Below, in pieces: positions 35,606 to 45,700 of a stretch of 64,000 nt of DNA (within the stretch, counting starts at the first letter, position 1; the number at the start of each line of letters is the position of its first letter). Both the position numbers and the translations under genes were made by a program. Below the pieces are notes generated by a model. The model searched no databases. It saw only the letters and a program-made list of their open reading frames with translations, and was not told the DNA's origin. The stretch comes from Chionoecetes opilio. Taxonomy: Eukaryota; Arthropoda; Malacostraca; Decapoda; Majidae. The stretch is taken from positions 397,001 to 461,000 of the forward strand of contig JACEEZ010022462.1 of NCBI GenBank assembly GCA_016584305.1. The letters run 5' to 3'.

Positions 35606-35630
35606 TACATGCATTACGCTATAAGTAACA

Positions 35631-36131
35631 ATATCCATACCGAAAATTATCATAATATGTAATCAAACACGGGTACGTGGTCTGAGGTAGCGTAGATGGA
35701 TAGATAGATATGTTGATGTTTGAAGAATTCAAATTAGGTCAAACAATTAAAAAAGATAGGTCGAGGGATGTCATTTTTTTTCGTTCTCCTCAAGAAACCT
35801 TTGATCAGGGGTGATAAACAATTTTTGTGGTAAACTGTTACCACAAAAATTGTTTATCATCCATTCATCGAATCATCCCTGATCAAAGGTTGCTTGACGC
35901 GACGGGCAAGGTCAAGTGGTCGCGGGCAGCGTACAAATGCACCATTGCCGGTGGAAGGTGGACAACTCAGCAACCAGCAGTGTTGCCATTGTATGATTTT
36001 TATTGTTTCAAGATCTGGAAATATATCTAAACGTTAAAAGCTTGAAATATTTTTCAAAGATATCTGAAATCCTTAATAATTCTAGATCTTAATTAATTTT
36101 TTGGCGGCCGTACAAGCGGGAAGGTGGGAAC
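35631..36131. other. Intergenic, with a perfect hairpin at 35812-35859
   Basis: The 22-bp arms 35812-35833 (TGATAAACAATTTTTGTGG...) and 35838-35859 are exact inverses around ACTG. Outside them CCTTTGATCAGGG (35799-35811) pairs with CCCTGATCAAAGG (35875-35887). Nothing else recognised. Confidence 0.7.
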
Positions 36132-36345
36132 CGGGCTTATGACATGTCACATGGACATTTTTTCCGTCACCTTTTGGTAGCAAACGCGTATCAGGCATCA
36201 TTTGACGCCTGATATATAACATCATTTGGTAGCAATTTTTGCGCATGTTCGTTCTTTTGCCACCAGTACACCAGCCATCTTTTGGACAGTTTTTGGTAGC
36301 AAAATACCAAAGATGCCGGAAAATATTACTCGTGTGACACAGCCT
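36132..36345. mobile_element. Short MITE in AMD1 5' region, related to the 36998-48931 element
   Basis: Contains CATGTCACATGGACATTTTT at the left and TATTACTCGTGTGACACAGCC at the right, with TTTTGGTAGCAAACGCG and GCCACCAGTAC inside. These are the terminal and internal words of 36998-48931. The ends are decayed, so its exact bounds are uncertain. It ends about 310 bp before the AMD1 start codon. Confidence 0.65.
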
Positions 36346-36656
36346 TTAATAACTGACTCATTATGATAAATTTTGGATCCAGCAAGGGGAAATTTTCCAT
36401 ATTCCTGTGTATAAATCTCGTACATACCTTGAACATTTTCTGTCAAGCTTTTAGGATTATTGAAACAAAACAACAATTTTTTTCTCGTGAGTGGCAACAC
36501 TGGTGACTGCCAGAGTACTCTGAGAGTCAGACTGTCGCTGGCCACACCTGACTGAACTGTCAACAACAGCAGTGATTAGCCTTTAGTGAAAGATTAGCCC
36601 GAGTTTCTGTTCAGCTACTTGCCTGGCTGTGATTCATCCTGTGTTTGTGATACGAC

Positions 36657-36790
36657 ATGTCTCAAGCCCTCGCAACCATGATTGGTGATAATAATACCCA
36701 TTTCTTCGAAGGTGTTGAAAAACTATTGGAAGTGTGGTTTACTAGAAAGGATGGAATGACTTCTAACTGTGATCTGAGGAAAATACCAAG
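36657..36790 (+). CDS. AMD1: AMD1 exon 1
   Basis: Starts ATGTCTCAAGCC; a later in-frame Met8 is possible, but the first is the longer and plausible start. Contains [14 protein letters not shown] and CDLRKIP. Ends with two bases of an Arg codon before GTAGGA, a weak but acceptable donor. Confidence 0.93.
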
Positions 36791-39700
36791 GTAGGATGAC
36801 CAGTGGTTTGCGTTGGGACAAGGTGGGGACAAGGTCTCAATGTATTCAACCATATCGGTTAATTTGCAAAAAGAGGTTCTCAAAACGGTTTTTGGAACTG
36901 TCGCCGATGGGAATTCTCGCCGAAACACCAACCGAGAACTCACGCCGACGTGGAAATTATAATCTTACCTGGACATTGGTACCTAACCTAACTTTAAGGC
37001 CATGTCACACGGACACTTTTTCCGGCAACTTTTGGTAGCAAACGCGTATCAGGCATCATTTGACGCCTGATACCCGGTCCACTGAAATATGCCAAAACCT
37101 GGGGTTTTGGCATAAAGTAATCAAAAACCTTTGGTCCGATCAAAAACCTTTCTGAGCGCCAGCAGTCACATAGTAGCAGTCACAGTTTGGCATAACAATA
37201 TGATATATATTTATTTATAACAATTATTTATATATACTTTGATATATATTTCTGAGGGTTTTGGCATAACAATATTCATAGTTTTTGTATATAAGAATAA
37301 CAAGGTTATATGCTATTTTTCCTGGTAGATCGAGGTATATACTTTGATATATATTTATTTATCATGGATAAAATTCTGAGGGTTTTGGCATAACAATATT
37401 CTTGGTTTTTGTATTATAAGAATATCAAGTTTATATGCTATTTTTCGGGTCCATACAAAAACCGGATCGGATCGGACCGGATCGGAGCAGTAAACACCGG
37501 ATCGGAGCTATAAAATAGCCAAATGAGGGACATTAAGCATTTTAAGGCACTGGGGGAAGATGCTGAGAAGTGCCATAGAGGTAAGGCGAAAAGAGCGCTT
37601 TACCGGTCTTCAGGCGCTTTTGTAACAGGCCCGGCTAAGGCACCGGCTCAAGGCTATGTACAGTCGAGATTTCAGGCGCTTTTGCCCTGCCATACACCTC
37701 TAAAGCCCAATGCGTGGGTGTGGTCCGAGAATCCTACTAGCCAATCACGCTGCCTGTCTGAGCGCTGTTTAGGCAGCTTCGACCAATCACAAGGCTTGAA
37801 CACTTCAACACCAAAACAAGAATTTTAGTCCCTCCCTCCCTCACCTCTGCAATAAGGCAACGCTCGCCCCTGCGGCCCGCCGAAAACTGTTTGTCACAAG
37901 TATGACATTCATCACAGGTTTTGACCACTTATATATTTTTGCATTGGGACGTGCCACATACCATGATAATCGGAAAACTGTGGTGATTCCGAGACTGTGA
38001 GTGAAAATTTAATGCAAGCAAAAGTACAGGAGTAAGGAAGAGTTTAATAAAAAAAGGTGAAAGAAAATAAATGTTTATACACGATCTCATTTTGCTCTCA
38101 TTAAACTTATTACAGGTATAGTTTACTGTAATTTTTATACAGTCATGATATGCACTCATGTCTCGTGAAGATGATGGTATGTTCAGTTGTCCTAAATATC
38201 ATCTGGTAATATGATTATAACCGTATAATAGTACAACATTTTAGTGCGGGCGGAGCACCCTTGGTGACACTTGTCTAGTCGCTTCGCCCTCCGCCCGCCC
38301 GCCCAACCAACACACAACACAACATTTTTATCGCCAGCATATAAGCTTATAAAAACACCCTATAGTGCCGCGTTTAGTCTTTCACGATCAATTCATACAC
38401 ACCTTGCAACACTATTATTACGTAAACACCAATTGTTACGATGTAGGAACTGAAACAAGGCTATATTTGCCTTGTAAACAGAAGATGAATGTCTGTCAAA
38501 GGCCAACAGTAGTTCACTAAGTCAGGGTCTGACCATGCCTTAGTTTCAGCGCCTTTAGCGGTGCTACTAAGGCAGCAATCTCGACTGAGCATGGCGGTGG
38601 GAGGGCGTTTCGCCTTACCACAGGCGCCCTAGTGGATAGGGCGCCCTAGCTCGCTCTCAGCATCTGGCCCCTGGGCGATAGTTTTGTGGGGTTATCCCAC
38701 AAATGGGCGACAGTTTTGACTTCACGTATTTGCTACGTGCGTCTTGTTATCGTGACGTCACGATGACGTTACCTCGTCTCACTGGTCACTCCCCCGGGGG
38801 GAGTTACTAATTACTAATGGACCCATTTACTCACACCTAAAACACGGAGTATTATAAAGCTTTGGGTGCAATATAGGCTACATATCACTGTACTCATATT
38901 CTTTTTGCTGAGAAATGCACCATAAATGAAATATATGGCCTTTTTGGGGCCAAAATATCACAACACGGCGGAACGCGCTGTCATTGGTTGTGACGTAGTA
39001 ACTGCAAACTCAGATCTCGCCTGATCAGCTGATCGGCTTGTTTTGGCTCAGCAAACCGCAAATTATAGTTTTATTTTACTAACCTAACTAACTTGCATTA
39101 CCCCTACTACCGCAAGATGACCAGTATCCTCCTTCAAGTGATGTAGTAGTATTCACTGTGTTTTGTGAATATGTAAGTTGTAGTTTATAAGGAAAAAGTG
39201 GATAGACAGAGCAAAGTGGCCCGTGACAACCAGACAAGTGATGACTTCTGGGATCGGCATTCCTTATAGGGAGCTTAAATGAAACTGCAATGACATGTAC
39301 AGCTAGACAGATAGACGAACTCATAGAGGAACAGTAGAAATGTATGGTTAGTATAGGTTGTAGTGGTGAGTAGAGTGACGAAGGGTGTATGTTTTGCTTA
39401 TGTGGGGAAAGAAAGCCATACATTTCTACCTGTTCCTCTATGAGTTCGTCTATCTGTCTAGCTTTACATGTCATTGCAGGTTCATTTAAGCTCCCTATAA
39501 GGAATGCCGATCCCAGAAGTCGTCACTTGTCAGGTGTCACGGGCCACTTATCTCTGTCTATCCACTTTTTCCTTATAAACTACAACTTACATATTCACAA
39601 ACACAGTGAATACCTACTACATCACTTGAAGGAGGATTACTGGTCATCTTGCGGTAGTAGGGGTAATGCAAGTCGGTGTATTAGTAGGTAGTACATAATA

Positions 39701-42700
39701 GTAGCGGCCGCTTGACAGCTGTTTTGCTCTGTTGTTTATGCTTATGACGTCACAACATGGCGCCAGTCGTTTTAGAGCGTATACATTTTCCTGCACTTAA
39801 ATTGGCTGTATCATCAAAAATACTGTTCACATAGAAAAATCAACATCACTGCCCAACTATATGAGGCTTGAAGATGTCAAATCAATCCTTACCTCAAGTA
39901 GAGTAAATGGGTCCATTAGTAACAATTATTACGTAACAATTATTAGTAAAATTACTAATAATTACTACCTATTACACGGCCTGTAGAGGGTGTTCGTGGC
40001 GTAGCGTGATGCTGTAGGAAGGATGGTATATAGTAGCTACTAGAGGGGCACGTGAGAGGGTTAGAACTAGAGAACACGAGAAATAACGCAGAAAAATACA
40101 CCATTATAGGTAGTGGTATTGGTGGAGCTTACATTCAAGCAGCATTCAAGCATTCATTGCCCAAAACAGCTGTTGGAAGTCGCTAGGTCGTGAAGACCGG
40201 AAGTTAACCTCTCTGAATGTAGCCCCAGGGCAGACATTCAGAGAGAGTTAAAGGGCGCGGTGTTTAGCTTAACTAACTTCCTCTATTTGTACAACCCGGA
40301 AGTCGCGCGGATTCTGGTACGAGATATGGGAGTGGCGCTACGGTGTCACTATGGGCTTCGATAGCTGATTGGCTGAGCGAGTACAATTACGTCACAGCCT
40401 CGCCAGCGAATCACATAGTATTTCTCAAAAAGTTTCAGCCAATCACAAGGCTTCCACGCTCTCAGCTGTGTTTATAAACAAATTCATCATCCACACCAAA
40501 ATGCTCCACCCTTCTCCCTCCTCCTCCTCCACCTCCTAGCTTCTCCTCCTCCTCTTCCTCCTCCTAACTTTTTCTTATAGCAGCCGGCAGCAGTTGTAGC
40601 AGTAGCAGCAGCAATAAAATATAAGCGGTGTTTTTGTCGTCCAAGCATCGTCTTATATAGTACGAAGACCACTCCAATAACACTTACTGAAATGTTTGTT
40701 ACACGGCTTATATTTTATTACTGCTGCCACCACCACTACCATCACCACTGCCACCACTACAACCACCACCAACTGCTATAAGAAAAGGTACTTCTTCTTC
40801 TTCTTCCTCCTCCTCCCCCCCTCCTCCTCCTCCACCTCCCAGCTTCTCCCTCTCCTTCTCCTCCCCCTCTTCCTCCTCCCAACCCCTTCCCACAGCAGCC
40901 GGCAGCAGTTGCAGTAGCAGCAGCAGCAATAGCAGCAGTAGAAGCAGCAGTAATAAAATATAAGCCGTGTTTTTGTCGTCCAAGCATCGTCTTGGTACGA
41001 AGACCACTCCAATAACACGCTGAAATGTGTGTTACACGGTTTATATTTTATTACTGCTGCCACCACTACCACTATCACTGCTGCCAATACCACAACTACC
41101 ACCAACTGCTACAAGAAAAGGCTAGGAGGAGAAGGAGAAGGAGAAGGAATATAATTATATTATATGTACCTTGTCTGTTTCGCGGAGCTGTGCGTGGTGG
41201 TGTATGGTGTGGTGAGTCATGGTGAGATGCCACCATTCGCCACTCGACCCATCACCCCCATAACAAACTCATCACGAGCGGATGGCATTGTAATATGGCC
41301 TAATTTCATTTGTATACTTGCCCTGTTCAGTTCTTGAGTCAGAAAACATCATATATACTCTATTTATGAGTATTTTTATGTATATTGAGTGCTCTACAAC
41401 TGCCTGGAGGCAGTTGTGTGATTTTGACAGCTCAACGTCTTTAACTACGTCATCACTGTGCCTGCAGAATGCCAAAAGTCGCCCAGAACAGCTGTTGGAA
41501 GTCGCTAGGTCGTGCAGACCGGAAGTAAGCCTCTCTGAATGTAGCCCCTGGGCAGACCTTCAGAAAGAGTTAAAGGGCACAGTGTTTAGCTTAACTAACT
41601 TCCTCTATTTGTACAACCCGGAAGTCGCGGGGATTCTGGTACGAGATATGGCAGTGGCGCTACGGTGTCACTATGGGTGATCTTTTCCGCTTGATAATCT
41701 CTATTCGTAACTGGTCTTCCTGCCATTTGGGGGAAGCAACCACCCCGGGAGGCGGGTCACAAACCCCGGTTAACACCCGATACCCATCACGGCTGGATGG
41801 ACAAGGGCTTGGGGTTTTATTAAGGAAAAGGGAGCCATTATACCTTCAGTCTGATGCGTGGCGGTTGGTGGCAGCTACCCGCCGGGGTGGTGAGGCGAGG
41901 TGGTCTCGGTCAGGGTCTCGGTGAGGTGCCGCCGTTCACCACTATGCTCATCACCCCATAATAAACTCACCATGAGGGTAGGAGATAGGTTTAAGGCCTA
42001 ATTTCATTTGTATACTTGCCCTGTTCAGTTCATGAGTCAGAAAACATCATATATACTCAATTTATGAGTATTTTTATGTATATTGCGTGCTCTACGCCAC
42101 CCCTACCGTGGTCGCTTTGTTTTGACAGCTTAACGTCTTTAAGTACGTCTGCAGAATGCCAAAAGTTGCCCAGAACAGCTGTTGGAAGTCGCTAGGTCGT
42201 GCAGACCGGAAGTAAGCCTCTCTGAATGTAGCCCAGGGCAGACATTCAGAAAGAGTTAAAGGGCACGGTGTTTAGCTTAACTAACTTCCTCTATTTGTAC
42301 AACCCGGAAGTCGCGGGGATTCTGGTACGAGATATGGCAGTGGCGCTACGGTGTCACTATGGGTGATCTTTTCCGCTTGATAATCTCTCTATTCGTAACT
42401 GGTCTTCCTGCCATTTGGGGGAAGCAACCACCCCGGGAGGCGGGTCACAAACCCCGGCTAACACCCGATACCCATCACGGCTGGATGGACAAGGGCTTGG
42501 GGTTTTATTAAGGAAAAGGGAGCCATTATACCTTCAGTCTGATGCGTGGCGGTTGGTAGCAGCTACCCGCCGGGGTGGTGAGGCGAGGTGGTCTCGGTCA
42601 GGGTCTCGGTGAGGTGCCGCCGTTCACCACTAGACTCATCACCCCATAATAAACTCACCATGAGGGTAGGAGATAGGTTTAAGGCCTAATTTCATTTGTA

Positions 42701-45700
42701 TACTTGCCCTGTTCAGTTCTTGAGTCAGAAAACATCATATATACTCAATTTATGAGTATTTTTATGTATATTGCGTGCTCTACGCCACCCCTACCGTGGT
42801 CGCTTTGTTTTGACAGCTTAACGTCTTTAAGTACGTCTGCAGAATGCCAAAAGTTGCCCAGAACAGCTGTTGGAAGTCGCTAGGTCGTGCAGACCGGAAG
42901 TAAGCCTCTCTGAATGTAGCCCCAGAGACGCACGTCTTTCAAGGTCACGCAAGCAGGAAACGCCGCTTAACGCCACCACACGTCTGTAAACAGAAAAAAA
43001 AGTTGTCCTGGCGAGTTTATTGTTATCTACGGTAGGTAAAATAAATATGTAGCTATATAAAAATTTGCGTCCAAGTAAAAAAAATAAGTACTAAAATGCT
43101 TAATGTCCCTCATTTGGTTATTTTATAGCTCCGATCCGGTCCGATCCGGTTTTTGTATGGACCGCTATTTTTCCTGGTAGATCGAGGTATATACCTTTAT
43201 ATATGTTTATTTATCATGAAACAGGTTTTGCAATAAATTCTGAGGGTGTTGGCAAAATTTCTGAGGGTTTTGGCATAAATTCTGAGGGTTTTGGCATAAA
43301 TTCTGAGGGTTTTGGCATAAATTCTGAGGGTTTTGGCATAAATTCTGGGGGTGTTGGCAGAAATTCTAAGGGTTTTGGCATAACTTCTGAGGGTTTGGGC
43401 ATAACTTCTGAGGGTTTTGGCATAACAATATTCATGGTTTTTGTATATAAGAATAACAAGTTTATATGCTATTTCTCCTGGTAGATCGAGGTATATACTT
43501 TGATATATATTTATTTATCATGGAACAGGTTTTGTAATACATTCTAAGGGTTTTACCATAACTTGTGAGGGTTTGGGCATAACTTCTGAGGGTTTTGGCA
43601 TAACAATATTCTTGGTTTTTGTATTATAAGAGTATCAAATTTATATGCTATTTTTCCTGGTACATCGAGGTATATACTTTTATATATGTTTATTTATCAT
43701 GAAGCAGGTTTTGCAATAAATTCTGAGGGTTTGGGCATAACTTCTGAGGGTTTTGGCATAACTATTGAGGGTTTGGGCATAACAATATTCATGGTTTTTG
43801 TTTATATAAGAATAACAAGTTTATATGCTATTTTTCCTGGTAAATCAAGGTATATACTTTGATATATATTTATTTATCATATTGCCTGAAGCTAATCGTC
43901 CACTGAAAGCTACTGAAGACAGCCTGTCAAACATAGCTAAAGTTACGACTTACAAATACTTAAAAACAATAAAACATAATTGACATACATATATTCCACG
44001 TTTATTAATCTATTTATCTCCAAACTAACTACTTTCAATTCAATATACCGTATTTGCCGGCGCATAAGACGCACTTTTTTCCCTTAAAAAGGAATGCAAA
44101 GTTCACCCTGCGTCTAATGCGGCCATATTAGCGCATGAGAGGTCGGGCAGAGAATGCAGAACAGCCGGTGGTATATTACTAAAGGGGTCTGGAATTATCT
44201 GCGTTGAGCAGTAGTTCACTGAGCACAAATTTGTAGCTGTGTTATCAACAGTAATGCATAATACTAAGAAAAGGTTGGAGTTTAAGAGAAAATAAGAGCT
44301 GGGGCAACAAGATAGCGATTGTTGCTGCCAAAATGGCCATGTCAGATGTAAACATCATCCACCCCCCTCTGCTGCTCTCCATTGTAAAACGTCTGATGAA
44401 ACGTCTCGGCGACGCCCTCCGCGCACCCACCATGGGTCATTACCGCTCAGACTCCTCCCTGCACCCATGGAAAAGACAAACATCCCGCATATTAGATGTC
44501 GCCTTAACCCGCATTCGACTCGGGCCACACAAGTTAACACAACAGTTGAAATGAGATGATAGAAGGGAGCCAGAAAATAGTGTTGGAATTTTCGCTGGAA
44601 TAAGTATTGTTGATAAATGGAATAGTGAAACAAAGAGCGTGTTAAAGTTTTATTTGAAGGAGTGTGAGCGGTAAGAGGGAGGTGTAGTATCTCGGGGAGT
44701 CTGTCTATACACACAAGGATGGAGAAAGGGCGTCGTGGCTTTGGAGTTTATTTGACAGCGAGTCATTGTACAAAGTGGGGACAAGAGGTGCGCGGCGTGT
44801 GTGTCTCTGTGTGTCCTTTGGCTGCTTGAATTACCTGGCTGGTGTTGCAGTTGTGTCGGCGAGGACAAGTCAGGTCAGCGTCAGGTCACCCTCGGGCCTC
44901 TAATCCTGGTCCCAGACAGGGGGGTGGCCTAAGCCGATGCAGGTGTGTATGTGCGTGTGTGTGTTAGCGCCGCTACAGTGGTAAGCAAGGAGGGATAGGA
45001 GACAGCATAGGCCTTTGTACCACCTCGACCCCTCAATCCCCACCCCTGTACCTCTACGGATAAGGAAACTGCATGAAAGAGTGTTAGTAAAAAGGCTGCA
45101 ATGGTACCTGTAGACGGGACAAAAGTCTTCCACACGGTACACCAAGACCAAGACCCCTCACGGCGCCACACCGTCCGCCTCAAGGCCGAATCACACCATA
45201 CCATCATGGTGAAATTGGTGACAGGGCACCGTCTCATCACATCCGTTAGAATTTCTTACATTTAAACAAATAGACGTGTTACACTAAACGGTGCGCCGCC
45301 GTCACGGCTCCAATACATCACTGTCCTGTCACGTAACGGTTTCTGGGGAAGAATATTTTAACGTAATGAAACTGTGCCGTGCTGATAATTGTCGTTTTCT
45401 CAAGGCTTTATATACCCAAAACAGTGTCTTTTAGAGTTCAACTCCTCTTCTTCATCCGACAGAAGTGCTATTAATGCAAATTTCTTCAAGCATAGCCTCT
45501 GAGGCACCATGTCTGCTTAGAGGGTGAGGAGGAACTGCCGAAAATGACGGAACCGTGACGAATAGTGTGAATACAAGGCACGGCTGACGGAACGCTGCCG
45601 TGATTTCAGAGTATGAATCAGCCTTCACCTGTACCTTCCTGAAGAAGACTAATCAACCCTCGCGACTGTGATAGATTCATAGGTGTAAACCAGTGCAAAT

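Larger units (their letters stand above)
29504..35630 (-). mobile_element. LTR retroelement with gag-like ORF and no recognisable pol, minus strand
   Basis: Two direct repeats bound it: 29504-30176, and 31891-32541 continued at 35606/35609-35630 beyond a DNA transposon insertion. The intact LTR has terminal TGTTACG and CGTAACA, the usual TG...CA pattern in the minus orientation. Next to the right-hand (5') LTR, the minus strand reads TTGGTGTCATGAAGTGGA, a primer-binding-site-like motif seen in several metazoan Gypsy elements. Next to the left-hand (3') LTR, AAAGGAGGGATAG is a plausible polypurine tract. The internal region is only about 1.7 kb. It has one gag-like frame and no protease, RT, RNase H or integrase motif, so it is non-autonomous. 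I could not find a flanking TSD. Confidence 0.85.
37447..43163. mobile_element. Inner long-TIR element with 10-bp TSD (5.7 kb)
   Basis: GCTATTTTTC flanks it at 37437-37446 and 43164-43173. The left end GGGTCCATACAAAAACCGG and inverted right end GGTCCATACAAAAACCGG continue as alternating GGATCGGACC words. They then share AAATGAGGGACATTAAGCAT, giving TIRs of about 100 bp. The TSD length and long TIRs again suggest a MULE-like element. No transposase is recognised. It inserted into the subterminal repeat of the outer element. Confidence 0.8.

Noticed and set aside
39088..39691. Two opposing reading frames of 128 and 100 aa sharing peptides such as [20 protein letters not shown]
   Set aside because: The similarity follows from the inverted repeat; no homology to known proteins is recognised and no codon bias is apparent.
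43203..43484. Repeat protein frame (GINSEGF repeats)
   Set aside because: The 21-bp minisatellite is a multiple of three, which keeps the frame open by chance; it is the subterminal repeat of a transposon.
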